From Myxococcota bacterium (GTDB taxonomy: Bacteria > Myxococcota > Kuafuiibacteriia > Kuafuiibacteriales > Kuafuiibacteriaceae): DNA of 64,000 nt. The translations under genes were made by a program, and so were the position numbers. Shown here in pieces: positions 16,809-26,574 of the stretch (its first letter is position 1; each line of letters starts with the position of its first letter). The notes under the pieces were generated by a model. That model was not told where the DNA came from. It saw only the letters and a list, made by a program, of their open reading frames with translations, and searched no databases. The DNA lies in contig JANQQN010000259.1 in assembly GCA_028289325.1 (NCBI GenBank), positions 1-64,000 on the forward strand. Reading direction: 5' to 3'.

Positions 16809-17933
16809 TTAGAGCCCCAACTCGACCGCGTTCACAATGCTGGGAACAAACGGAGGGACTTGCCCCTCAAGGAACTCAAGCCACCCGTCGCCGTTCCACA
16901 GAGGATATCCGTTCAGAATACCGGCCACGTTAGCCGCGGCGAGGGTGGCCATGCCCTCGCGGGTCCACACGGTGGCGGACGCGATGTGCGGGACCACCGT
17001 AACGTTATCGAGCTCAGCCAACCCCGGCTTCATACCAGGCTCTTGTTCGAATACGTCGAGCGCGACTCGAAACTTCGGATGGGCTCGACAGTGCGCTACG
17101 AGAGCCTCCTCATCGATAACCGGCCCTCGGCTGGTATTCACGAGAACGGCATCACTCTTCATCAACGCGAGCCGAGATCTATCGATGAGGTGTCGAGTAG
17201 AGCCATCGAGAGCGGTATGGAGGCTCACGACATCAGCGACCTCCAAGACCTGTTCTACGGTTTCGAGTCGCGACACGGAGACCGGGGGCTCGGCGCGATC
17301 CCGTAACAGGGTCGCGTAGGCCTCGACGAACGTCTCGAAGTCCTGATTCGCTCGGGGGTCGTAATAGACAGCGTCCATCTTGAAGCCCTCGACCATCATT
17401 CGGGCGTAAGCGGCACCGATTCGACCACACCCGATGACCCCGACCGTCTTGCCCCGAAGTCGCTGACCCACAAACAGGTTCGGCAGCCATCCGTGATACC
17501 GGCCGGCGCGCATGAACCGGTCCGCCTCTACGACGCGACGCGCCGCGGCCATCGTCAGGGCTACGGCCATTTCGGCCGTCGTCTCCGTCAGTACGCCGGG
17601 CGTATTGCCCACGGGGATCCGAGCCGCCGTCGCCCCCGGGACGTCGACGTTGTCGTAACCGACGGCGTAGTTGCTAAAAGCTCGGCCGCCCGCGGCGGCC
17701 AGTCGGGCGAACAACGCGCCGTTCCATTTTTCGGTCAGCTGACCGATAACCCCGTCGCACGCCTGCCCTATCCGATCCGCGATCTCGTCAGAAGACAGGA
17801 TCTCCGTCGATTCACAGACCTCGACCGAGCAATCCGCGGCGGCCAGGATCTCGAGCCACCGCGTCCCGGGGAGGGACTTCGTCGCGAGCACTCGCCGCGA
17901 GCCGGAACGATTGTAGACGGCCCATTCACTCAT
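16809..17933 (-). CDS. D-isomer-specific 2-hydroxyacid dehydrogenase (hydroxypyruvate reductase-like)
   Basis: Rossmann GVIGCGRIGAAYARM; VNTSRGPVIDEEALV; FEQEPGMKPGLAELDNVTVVPHIASAT; plant HPR1-like pattern. Confidence 0.9.
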   Translation of the reverse strand: MSEWAVYNRSGSRRVLATKSLPGTRWLEILAAADCSVEVCESTEILSSDEIADRIGQACDGVIGQLTEKWNGALFARLAAAGGRAFSNYAVGYDNVDVPGATAARIPVGNTPGVLTETTAEMAVALTMAAARRVVEADRFMRAGRYHGWLPNLFVGQRLRGKTVGVIGCGRIGAAYARMMVEGFKMDAVYYDPRANQDFETFVEAYATLLRDRAEPPVSVSRLETVEQVLEVADVVSLHTALDGSTRHLIDRSRLALMKSDAVLVNTSRGPVIDEEALVAHCRAHPKFRVALDVFEQEPGMKPGLAELDNVTVVPHIASATVWTREGMATLAAANVAGILNGYPLWNGDGWLEFLEGQVPPFVPSIVNAVELGL

Positions 17934-18122
17934 GGCGTCTCACAACATACGCGATCGCGCGAGAACGATAAATCACTCCGAGAGCCGAGGTGGCTAAGGG
18001 TCGGGATGAGGGCGCCGCAACGTCGGTTGTCTCGTCAGCGCTCCGTCTCGGTCACCGCCGATGGCCGAAAAAGAGGGACAGTGGTCATACAGGACACCGT
18101 CGCCGCGTGCCACACTGACGGC

Positions 18123-18444
18123 GTGGCTCGCGTTCGGTCGATTGTATTCGTGGTCTTCGACGGCGCGCAGTCCGTTCCCGCGCTCGCGGCGAAGGTCCAT
18201 ATGAGCGAGCGGCACTTCGCCCGAAGGTTCACCGCCGATGTGGGCGTCTCACCGGCGAGGTTCGTCGCCCGGTGCGGCTGGAAGCGGCACGCTGCAACTG
18301 ACGGCCGAGCTCGTGGGCGAGACCGTCGCCAAATCCATCCAGCTCGGCATCGAGTACGACCCGCAGCCGCCTTTCGACCATGGAAACGTGGACCAGGCGG
18401 ATCCCGAGATTCGCGAACGGCTGTACGCAGTCCTTCGTCGATGA
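18123..18444 (+). pseudogene. Chimeric remnant: GlxA/FtrA-type AraC regulator with internal deletion joined to a DJ-1/PfpI C-terminal fragment
   Basis: Frame 1: VARVRSIVFVVFDGAQ|SVPALAAKVHMSERHFARRFTADVGVSPARFVARC; shifted frame: LQLTAELVGETVAKSIQLGIEYDPQPPFDHG (DJ-1/PfpI C-terminal pattern). Confidence 0.6.
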
Positions 18445-18536
18445 AGCGACCGAGGGCCGCGCCGCCCACAACAACGGAGTCGCTCACGGGGAGAGCGGCC
18501 ACGCCGTGAGCCACCGCCTGTACAATAGACGTCGTC

Positions 18537-19643
18537 ATGCAGGGAACCCCGATGAACATCCCTCCGGTATCGATCGCCGCGGCAAAAGAGGCGCTGCTCG
18601 CCCAGTACGCCGACCCAGTGCTTCGCCGCCGCGCCTCCATGCTGTGGGGCACGCGTGGGGTCGGCAAGTCGTCGATCGTTCATCAGGTCGCTCAAGACCG
18701 CGGCGTACCCCTGGTCGACCTACGATTGACCACCATCGAGCCGGTAGACATTCGAGGGGCGATCTACGCCGATGACGCTCAACGGAAGACGGTGTGGTTC
18801 CCACCCGAGTTTTTACCGACCGACGATCAGCCCGAAGGCGTTCTCTTTCTCGACGAGCTCACCGCCGCCGATCAACGGCTGCAGATCTCGGCCTACTCGT
18901 TGATCCTCGACCGTCGGGTGGGGCATTACCGGCTTCCCGATGGATGGCTGGTGGTCGCGGCGGGCAACGCCGCTTACCATGGCGCCGTCAGTTACGACAT
19001 GGGGACTGCGCTCGCGGATCGCATGTTCCATTTTAACGTGCAGACGGCGATCGGCGCCTTTCTCGATTATGCCATCGCCAACGACTTCGCCCCTGAAGTG
19101 ATGGCCTACCTCAAGATTCGACCCCACAAGCTCGACGACACCCAGGCCCAGCTCGCGAACGACCACCTGATCGGGGCCAGCCCGAGGGGCTGGGAAGACG
19201 TATCGAACGTCGTCAAGTCTCACCTTCCCGACGAAGCCAAGCGGACCTTCATTCAGGGCCGTCTGGGCGCGGCGAACGCCGCCGACTTCTTCGGCGTCCT
19301 GCGCGAGCTTCAGGCCGGGGCGGACATCCTCGTCCTGCTCAAAGCGCGGCGTGGTCCGGAAACCGCGGCTCTACTGCCCCGGACACTCGACGCGCTGTAC
19401 GGCATGACGTACGCCTTGCTCGCTGCGGCAACGGAGCCTGCCATCCTGTCCCGCGCCCTGGAGATCGTCGAACAGCTGCCTGACACGAAGAGCGAGGCGC
19501 CGCTGCCCATTCGCGAGGTGCAAACCTTGGCCATGGAGCTTCTGTTCAAGAAGGCCCTCGAGCTCGGACTGGAAGGCACGGTACTCGAGAGCTCGGTGTA
19601 CCGGCGGTACGTCGCAGACCGGGGAGCCAGCGATGGGCGCTGA
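18537..19643 (+). CDS. MoxR-like AAA+ ATPase
   Basis: WGTRGVGKSSIV Walker A, GVLFLDELTAAD Walker B, MoxR-like layout. Confidence 0.88.
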   Translation: MQGTPMNIPPVSIAAAKEALLAQYADPVLRRRASMLWGTRGVGKSSIVHQVAQDRGVPLVDLRLTTIEPVDIRGAIYADDAQRKTVWFPPEFLPTDDQPEGVLFLDELTAADQRLQISAYSLILDRRVGHYRLPDGWLVVAAGNAAYHGAVSYDMGTALADRMFHFNVQTAIGAFLDYAIANDFAPEVMAYLKIRPHKLDDTQAQLANDHLIGASPRGWEDVSNVVKSHLPDEAKRTFIQGRLGAANAADFFGVLRELQAGADILVLLKARRGPETAALLPRTLDALYGMTYALLAAATEPAILSRALEIVEQLPDTKSEAPLPIREVQTLAMELLFKKALELGLEGTVLESSVYRRYVADRGASDGR

Positions 19644-20988
19644 TGGAACCGAGCCGGCCATGGGCCCTTACGAACACCGCGGAACCCGAGCCGTTCAACA
19701 CATGGTGGAGTATGCGCCCGCCACCGGGAGTCTCGCCCTGTGGGTCCACCACCACGATGACGATCGTGTCCCGGGCGCGGTGCTCGCGTGCAACGACGGC
19801 GCCAGCATTCGCTACGGTCCCGCGTTCGAGGGGTTGTCGCTGGCTCGACAGGCGGGCGTCGTCGCCCACGAGGTGCTCCACGTCGCGCTTCGACACGTCC
19901 CTCGCTACGCCGAGCTACAGCGCCAGCTCGGCGACGTGGATCCCGAGCTCTTCAATATCTGCGCCGACGCGATCGTCAATAGCGCGCTGAGCCACGTCGC
20001 GTGGCTCGAGATCGATGCTCGCGCGGTGCGGCTCGAAGATCTCGTCACGAAGGTGCTCGGATCCGAGACGGATCCGACCGTGGCCCTGCTGGAGTGGGAC
20101 GTCGAACGGCTCTACCGGGCGGTCGACGATCGCGGACCGCCGCGCCGAGAGGTCCGCCGGAGCGACCAGCCGAAGAACAGTCGTCAGCGCAACGTGAAGT
20201 CCCCGCAGCGGACCGCCAAATCGAGCTCCACGTTCGGACGCACCGACGGGCCCCGGGCCCGGCAAACACGGATGATGGGCACCGATAGCCGCCGCGACCT
20301 AATCCTGAGCTCCGAGCCGAGCCGGCCCGAACTGGAGGCCGAGCGGTCCCGCGACTGGCGTGAACGGGTATTGCGCGGGCATGCCGATGACGGGGTCCAT
20401 TCGATGCTCCGCGCCCTGCTCGCGGATCTCCCCAAGGTCTATACTCCGTGGGAGCAGCTGCTTCGCACCCAGCTGACCAGGGGCTTGTCGCTCCGTCCCG
20501 CGCGCTCCTGGTCCCGCCCCTCGCGGTCCTACATCGCCAATCAAGGTCGAACGAGCTCGGGTCGACGAATGCCCTGGGAGCCTGGCTGGTCGTCGGTGAA
20601 GGCGGTCCCGCGCCTCGCGGTCATGGTCGATGTTTCCGGGTCCATCGAAGAGGGCGTCTTGCGGCGGTTCTCCGGTGAAGTCGCAGCGATCACCCGCCGC
20701 CATCAGGCGCGCACCGTGGTGGTCATCGGCGACAACCGCGTGCGGTCGGTCGTCCACTTCGACCCCGGACTCACCGACCTCACCAAAATCGAGTTTCAAG
20801 GCGGAGGAGGGACCAACTTTTCGCCCCTGCTCGAAGAAGCCGATCGCTGGCGACCGGACATCGGCGTCTTCCTCACCGACCTCAAGGGACCGGCGAGCTA
20901 CCGACCGGGCTTCTCGGTGATCTGGGCCGTGCCTCGAAGCCAAGCCGACCGCGAGCATCCGTTCGGAAGGAAGGTGGTGCTCGATTAA
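19633..20988 (+). CDS. VWA-like / putative metallopeptidase (DUF2201-type) protein
   Basis: HEVLHVALRH zinc-peptidase-like motif, C-terminal VWA MVDVSGSIEEGVL; overlaps the MoxR gene. Confidence 0.88.
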   Translation: MGADGTEPAMGPYEHRGTRAVQHMVEYAPATGSLALWVHHHDDDRVPGAVLACNDGASIRYGPAFEGLSLARQAGVVAHEVLHVALRHVPRYAELQRQLGDVDPELFNICADAIVNSALSHVAWLEIDARAVRLEDLVTKVLGSETDPTVALLEWDVERLYRAVDDRGPPRREVRRSDQPKNSRQRNVKSPQRTAKSSSTFGRTDGPRARQTRMMGTDSRRDLILSSEPSRPELEAERSRDWRERVLRGHADDGVHSMLRALLADLPKVYTPWEQLLRTQLTRGLSLRPARSWSRPSRSYIANQGRTSSGRRMPWEPGWSSVKAVPRLAVMVDVSGSIEEGVLRRFSGEVAAITRRHQARTVVVIGDNRVRSVVHFDPGLTDLTKIEFQGGGGTNFSPLLEEADRWRPDIGVFLTDLKGPASYRPGFSVIWAVPRSQADREHPFGRKVVLD

Positions 20989-22076
20989 CGAATCGTCGCT
21001 GTGGGCGCGAACCACTGCGACCGCGTCAACGGGCTCGGGCACGGCGGGATCTCCAACCGGTAGGCCCTATCCATCATCGCCAAGGCAACGATCGCGACGA
21101 TCGAGACGTGGTGCAACAACATCTGGAGCCCCGCGAATCGGGGAAGGTACATCACGGCCAACACGATGCTGGTAGCCGTGCCGAAGACGAACAACAACGG
21201 AAGTAGGCGTTGAAACGCCGCTCGCCAGCGCGCCCTTCGGTGCGAGGGATGAAATCGGGCCGGCGAGGCGGCGAGGGTATCGGCAACATGGGTGACGGCG
21301 GCATCCAGCTGACGCTCCAGGGTTGCGGTGCGATAGGGCTCCCACAGCGGCAGCTTCACGCTTCCCCGCCAGGTTTGTTCGTCCTCGGGACGCAGCGGCC
21401 GCCAGCGCCAACCGATGACGGCCAGAAAGTCCATCGGAACGTCGAGGTCGTAGCCTTTTTCTACGCCCAATCTGACTTCGAACGCCCCGCCATCCGTGTC
21501 GGTGGCCACCAGCCGTACGTGACCAAAATGGGCCTCGGCCTCGGCCAACCAAGGTGCGGAGGCTCTTCTGGACCATGGCCGCCGACCACGACGGGGGGCA
21601 TCGGCAGACCACACTTCGATTCGGTAGCTGCGCGCGACGGTCCCCCCTTCAACGGCATGGAAGTGTCGAGCCGGGTCCACGCGCTCGACCGCTTCGAGCA
21701 GCGCACCGACCTCGTCGCCCACCGCGACCATGGTCGCGGCCAGACCGTCGGCTCGCTCGAGGGTCCGGATCACCCGAACCTTCTCTCGATGTGGTCGCTC
21801 CAACCTCAGCTCACACCGCAGCGCCACACCGCCCCCGGACGCCGGCGGCAAATCGGTCGGCCGAAAGACAAGCACCCCCTGGTCTCGCTTGCTGGCCGCC
21901 AGATCCACCGAGTAGCCCCGCCGACTGAATGGCTCGACCAAGGCCATGATCGCGTGATGCGACAGCATCGTACCTTTGGTGGCCGCGGCGGGAGGGCTGG
22001 AGCGGTGGGTCAGTGGGGTAGCGGTCATGGTTTCTGCGATGACGGCGACAGCACCGTTACAGTCATAGAACACCAC
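20985..22076 (-). CDS. Hypothetical protein with C-terminal TM segments
   Basis: 363-aa ORF, C-terminal hydrophobic helices (LLPLLFVFGTATSIVLAVMYL); convergent with VWA gene. Confidence 0.65.
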   Translation of the reverse strand: MVFYDCNGAVAVIAETMTATPLTHRSSPPAAATKGTMLSHHAIMALVEPFSRRGYSVDLAASKRDQGVLVFRPTDLPPASGGGVALRCELRLERPHREKVRVIRTLERADGLAATMVAVGDEVGALLEAVERVDPARHFHAVEGGTVARSYRIEVWSADAPRRGRRPWSRRASAPWLAEAEAHFGHVRLVATDTDGGAFEVRLGVEKGYDLDVPMDFLAVIGWRWRPLRPEDEQTWRGSVKLPLWEPYRTATLERQLDAAVTHVADTLAASPARFHPSHRRARWRAAFQRLLPLLFVFGTATSIVLAVMYLPRFAGLQMLLHHVSIVAIVALAMMDRAYRLEIPPCPSPLTRSQWFAPTATIR

Positions 22077-22189
22077 TCGGGCATGGCTCGCAAATCAGGC
22101 CGACGACGAGCCTTTGACGCTCCGCAGGCTCCGCTTGCGTACTCGCGCCGGGGTCCGACCTGCGTCGGAGCTCCCGCCGCCGAGGACTT

Positions 22190-22894
22190 CTAGCCGGCGA
22201 GGGCGTACCAGGCCCGAATGAAGCCCAGTTGGTAGAAGCACGTGGGCGAGTCGAAGCCCGCTCGTTTCAAGATGCCCGTCAGCTCCCCTGAAGTTGAGAG
22301 CGCCACGTCGCGGCCGTATGCCTGTAGCATCGCCTCGATCTGCGCCTGATCGAAGCCCGCGTGGGCGAATGCGCGTCGCCAAATCGTACGAACCGCACCG
22401 TCCTCGTCGCCGCTGCCGCTCGATGATAGGTCTGCGTTGACGAGGAGACCGCCGGCCGTGAGACGGGCCCGGATCTCGCGAAAGAAAGAAAGGCGGACCT
22501 CTGGATCCACGAAGAAATGGGACACCAGAAAGCTCGTCGCGGCATCGAACGGCGTTCGATCTTCGAGCGTCGTTAGCGCCCCTGCGTGAAAGACGCAGCG
22601 AGCGGCAAGACCAGCCGCTCGAAGCTTCCGTTCCGCCACCGCGAGCATGGGTCGCGACGTATCCACCGCGGTGAATCGCCAGCCAGGTCGCAGTTGCCCG
22701 AGGGCCAGGATCTCCTGACCTGTCCCCGCTCCCACGACCAGCACCCGTGCGTCGTCGGGCAGCTCGGAGAAGATGAATCCGGTAAAAAGATGAAGAGCGT
22801 CCTTGAGGGGACTCAGTCGCTCGAACGAGCGGTCGTATCGCTCTGCGTCGTCAGCATCGAAAGTGATGGCGTGGTTCGAATCTTGATCGGCCAT
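22190..22894 (-). CDS. Class I SAM-dependent methyltransferase
   Basis: ARVLVVGAGTGQEILALGQLRPGWRFTAVDTS. Confidence 0.88.
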   Translation of the reverse strand: MADQDSNHAITFDADDAERYDRSFERLSPLKDALHLFTGFIFSELPDDARVLVVGAGTGQEILALGQLRPGWRFTAVDTSRPMLAVAERKLRAAGLAARCVFHAGALTTLEDRTPFDAATSFLVSHFFVDPEVRLSFFREIRARLTAGGLLVNADLSSSGSGDEDGAVRTIWRRAFAHAGFDQAQIEAMLQAYGRDVALSTSGELTGILKRAGFDSPTCFYQLGFIRAWYALAG

Positions 22895-22979
22895 ACTTTC
22901 GGTATGGCCTGATGTTCAAGGCGATAGCAGTGCGGATCCTTGGCTTGGATCGGCGGATTTTTCGATCCATAGCTACGCC

Positions 22980-23789
22980 ATGGACCTTCATCCCGACCGC
23001 ATCGTGGTGACTCGGTGGCGCGAAGGCGCCCGAGTTCAATCCGAACTCGTGACCCATACCGAACACGTCTTGGGTTTCGTGGTCGACGGCGACTGCGTCA
23101 TGGAATGTGGCTGCACCGCGAACGCCGCAGCCGGAGACCTGGTGGTCGTACCCGCAGGCGTGCCTCACCGCGGCCACGCGTCGGGGGCGACGGACCTGTG
23201 GACGGTCGGCTTTTGCGCATCGTGTCTGGGCCTCGACGAAACCCAGCGCCTGATGGCCCCGTTCGCCCGCGTCCGCCGCGGTGGCGTGCCGGTGGCTTCG
23301 GTCCCTCCCGGACGACGACGCCGGGTCGTCCGCCTATTCCGAGACCTGGCCGAAGAAGGACGACGCGCGGCGCCGGAATCGCCAGAGCTGACCCGGGCCT
23401 TGCTTCTTCTGCTGCTCGGCGAAGCCATTCGCACCACTGCCGACGACGATCACGCCTCGGCCCCGGGAAGCCTGAGTGCGCTGGCCCTCGAATACATCCA
23501 AAGACACGCGACCGCGGGCATCTCCCTGCGTGACGTGGCAGCTTACGTCCACCGCACGCCCGCCCACGTCGCGGCCAAAGTGAAGGGGGACACCGGCCAC
23601 ACCGTGGGGGAATGGATCACCGCCGCTCGCTTGGCAGAGGCCGCGGCCCGCCTGCGCCACACCGATGCCTCGCTGGCAGAGATCGCCGAACACACCGGCT
23701 ACCAAGATACGACCCACTTCATCCGGCAGTTCAAGAAGGCCTACCGCACGACGCCGATCGCCTGGCGCCGCACGCAGCGCGGCGCGTAG
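22980..23789 (+). CDS. AraC-family transcriptional regulator
   Basis: N-terminal cupin, C-terminal HTH (SLAEIAEHTGYQDTTHFIRQFKKAYRTTPIAWR). Confidence 0.88.
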   Translation: MDLHPDRIVVTRWREGARVQSELVTHTEHVLGFVVDGDCVMECGCTANAAAGDLVVVPAGVPHRGHASGATDLWTVGFCASCLGLDETQRLMAPFARVRRGGVPVASVPPGRRRRVVRLFRDLAEEGRRAAPESPELTRALLLLLLGEAIRTTADDDHASAPGSLSALALEYIQRHATAGISLRDVAAYVHRTPAHVAAKVKGDTGHTVGEWITAARLAEAAARLRHTDASLAEIAEHTGYQDTTHFIRQFKKAYRTTPIAWRRTQRGA

Positions 23790-23845
23790 CCCCTCACCGG
23801 CTCCCAACAGCTCGCCGCCGACCCCGAGACGCCTCGGCACTTGAC

Positions 23846-23898
23846 TTGAACCTCCGGTTCGACCGATGTTTAGACCACTGGTCGAACTAGAGGTTCGA
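23846..23898. promoter_or_regulatory. Inverted repeat (putative TetR operator) overlapping a -35-like TTGACT
   Basis: TTGAACCTCCGGTTCGACC-N15-GGTCGAACTAGAGGTTCGA; 16/19 arm positions complementary; directly upstream of the tetR-type gene. Confidence 0.65.
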
Positions 23899-23919
23899 CG
23901 CGTCATTGGAGACCGGACC

Positions 23920-24567
23920 GTGCCGAGACCCCGATTCCACCGGTTGGATGCCACGAAGCGGAAAAAGATCCTGGACGTCGCCGCGGAGGAGATCGCCGAG
24001 AGCGGATTCGAGCGGGCTTCTTACAACCGGATCATCGAGCGAGCGGGCCTGTCGAAAGGCGCGATGTACTACTACTTCGATGACAAGGGCGATCTTTACG
24101 CCACCGTCCTTCGTTACCTTCTGAACGTCGACGATATCGACCTGAGCTGGGTGGACAAGCTCCCTGACGAGCCCGAACGACTCTGGCTTTGGGTCCTGGA
24201 GTTCTCTCGCCACCAGCTCGCCTTCTCTCTCGAGAACCCGATCGTCGCCGCCGTGGGCCGGGACTTCGCGAAACGGTCCCCCCAGGTCGCCGCCCTGCCC
24301 GCGGTCGCGGGTCTATACGCGGACCTCGACCGGATGCTCGAGGCGGTGCTGGCCCACGGCCAGCGCATCGGGGCCGTCCGAACCGACCTTCCGACGCCGT
24401 TGCTCCTCGCCGTCACCCTCGGCGCCGGAGAAGCGATGGACCGATGGTTCATCGACGCGATGGACGGTCTCGACGAGGAGACCCTCGATCGCTTGCTCGT
24501 GCAGAGCACGGATCTCTTGAGACGAATACTGATGCCTACGCCATTGTGGCCGGCCGAAAAAGGATAG
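23920..24567 (+). CDS. TetR-family transcriptional regulator (ORF extends to ATG 23866; GTG 23920 preferred)
   Basis: TKRKKILDVAAEEIAESGFERASYNRIIERAGLSKGAMYYYFDDKGDLYATVL TetR HTH; the upstream ATG lies inside the inverted repeat. Confidence 0.85.
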   Translation: MPRPRFHRLDATKRKKILDVAAEEIAESGFERASYNRIIERAGLSKGAMYYYFDDKGDLYATVLRYLLNVDDIDLSWVDKLPDEPERLWLWVLEFSRHQLAFSLENPIVAAVGRDFAKRSPQVAALPAVAGLYADLDRMLEAVLAHGQRIGAVRTDLPTPLLLAVTLGAGEAMDRWFIDAMDGLDEETLDRLLVQSTDLLRRILMPTPLWPAEKG

Positions 24568-24580
24568 GAGGAGACGAAGA

Positions 24581-25348
24581 ATGCTCAGACCATGGCTCAA
24601 CGCAGCGCTGGCGACGATGGTCGTTACGGCCGGGATTCTCGCTCCGTCCCCGATCCGGGCCGAAGGCCGGCTGCCGAAACTGATCGGACACATCGACGAC
24701 CTGTGGCGAGGCGAGTCGTCCCACGCCGTCATCCGGATGCGGATAAAGACCGAACACTACTCCCGAACGCTCAAGATGGAGACCTGGTCGCAGGGCAAGG
24801 AGCGGTCTTTGGTCAGAATCAAGTCTCCGGTCAAGGAGCGAGGTGCGGCCACGCTCAAATCCGGTCGCCATATCTATACCTATCTTCCGAAGACCGATCG
24901 GACGATCAGACTGACCTCCGGCATGATGAGCGGCTCGTGGATGGGCTCGCACTTCACGAACGACGATCTGGTCAAGGAGTCCAGGATGCTCGATGACTAT
25001 GTCGCCTCGGCCGGCGAAGAGCGCGAAGTCGATGGCCGCACTCATCTCGACATCGTGCTGACCCCCAAACCCGACGCCGCGGTGGTGTGGGGGCGAGTCA
25101 TCATGACCGCAGAGCTCGAGCGAAAAATACCGATCCGCCAGGTCTACTACGATGAAGACCTCGAGCCTGTGCGCACGATCTACTTCGAAGAAGTCACGAA
25201 GCTCGCGGGCCGAGACGCCCCGAGTATCCTACGGATCGTACCGGAGGATGAGCCCACCGAGAGCACCGAGCTGAAGTATCAATCACTCGAGCTCGGGGTC
25301 GACCTTCCAGCCTCGATGTTCTCCATCGCCCGCCTGAGGAAGAGATGA
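24581..25348 (+). CDS. Outer-membrane lipoprotein-sorting (LolA-like) family protein
   Basis: Signal peptide; LVRIKSPVKERGAATLKSGRHIYTYLPKTDRTIRL...MMSGSWMGSHFTNDDLVKES. Confidence 0.82.
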   Translation: MLRPWLNAALATMVVTAGILAPSPIRAEGRLPKLIGHIDDLWRGESSHAVIRMRIKTEHYSRTLKMETWSQGKERSLVRIKSPVKERGAATLKSGRHIYTYLPKTDRTIRLTSGMMSGSWMGSHFTNDDLVKESRMLDDYVASAGEEREVDGRTHLDIVLTPKPDAAVVWGRVIMTAELERKIPIRQVYYDEDLEPVRTIYFEEVTKLAGRDAPSILRIVPEDEPTESTELKYQSLELGVDLPASMFSIARLRKR

Positions 25349-26565
25349 TCACCTTCAAGATCGGAGTCCGAAGCGTGACAAGAAACCGGCGGCGAACCTT
25401 GGTCACCGTGGCCGCGATGGCGTTCGGAGGTATCATCATGGTCATCTATTCGGCGCTGTTCGAAGGCTTCTTCTACACTTTGGAACGCAACGCGGTGGGG
25501 ATGGATCTCGCCGACGTCCAGGTCCATGCGAAGGGCTATCGGCGCGATCCTGACCTCTACACCCGGATCGATGACGCCGACGCGATCGCGCAAAGACTCC
25601 GAGCGCGCGGCTTGGGAGTGACGACCCGCTTATTCGGGTACGGGCTGGCCGCGGCCGAGGCGTCGGCGGCGGGCGTGACGTTCCGAGGACTCGATCCCGT
25701 TCACGAAGGCGATGCGACCCGATTGCCCACCGCTCTTTCCGCCGGCCGGTGGCTTTCGGCCGACGATCCAAAGGGCGTGGTGCTCGGCCGAAGGCTCACC
25801 CGCACCCTCAACGTCGAGGTCGGCAGCGAAGTCGTGGTCATGAGTCAGGCCGCCGACGGCTCCATGGCCAACGACCTGTACCGGGTTCGCGGCATCCTCA
25901 AGGGCGTCAACGACGCGGTAGACCGAGGCGGCTTCTTGATGACGCAATCCGCCTTTCGCCAGCTGTTGGCGGTCCCCACCGGCGTTCACGAGATCGTCGT
26001 ACGGCGACCGGCGAAGACGATGACCCTCCTGCAGGCGAAAGACACCGTCGCCGCTGCTTCCCCCGAGTACGAGACGGTGACCTGGAAAGAGCTGCAGCCC
26101 GTGTTGGCCCAAAGCCTTCAGACCAGCTTCGCATCCCAGCTTTTTCTCATGATCATCATGTACGTCGCGATCGCGATGCTGGTGCTCAACGCAACGCTGA
26201 TGAGCGTCTTCGAGCGCATTCGCGAGTTCGGTATTATGAAAGCGCTGGGGGTGACGCCGGTCCAGGTCATCAGCGTCATACTCATCGAGGTGTTGGGACA
26301 GGCGGTGCTCGCCTGCGCGGTCGCGGCGGGGGTCGGAATCCCGATTGCGATGTGGCTCGCACAACACGGCATCGACCTCAGCGCGTTCATGGAAGGCACT
26401 TCCGCGTTCGGCGTCGCCCTCGATCCCGTGTGGTACGCGGTGGTGTCGCCACAAAGCATCCTCGTGCCCATCGGTTCCCTCGTGGTCATCGCCGTCGTCG
26501 CGGCCGCGTATCCTGGCCTCAGGGCCGCTTGGATGGGCCCTTTGGATGCCATTCATTACCAGTGA
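25345..26565 (+). CDS. ABC transporter permease (FtsX/MacB/LolCE type)
   Basis: FtsX-like C-terminus ...FERIREFGIMKALGVTPVQVISVIL... Confidence 0.88.
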   Translation: MITFKIGVRSVTRNRRRTLVTVAAMAFGGIIMVIYSALFEGFFYTLERNAVGMDLADVQVHAKGYRRDPDLYTRIDDADAIAQRLRARGLGVTTRLFGYGLAAAEASAAGVTFRGLDPVHEGDATRLPTALSAGRWLSADDPKGVVLGRRLTRTLNVEVGSEVVVMSQAADGSMANDLYRVRGILKGVNDAVDRGGFLMTQSAFRQLLAVPTGVHEIVVRRPAKTMTLLQAKDTVAAASPEYETVTWKELQPVLAQSLQTSFASQLFLMIIMYVAIAMLVLNATLMSVFERIREFGIMKALGVTPVQVISVILIEVLGQAVLACAVAAGVGIPIAMWLAQHGIDLSAFMEGTSAFGVALDPVWYAVVSPQSILVPIGSLVVIAVVAAAYPGLRAAWMGPLDAIHYQ

Positions 26566-26574
26566 AGGGAGCCC

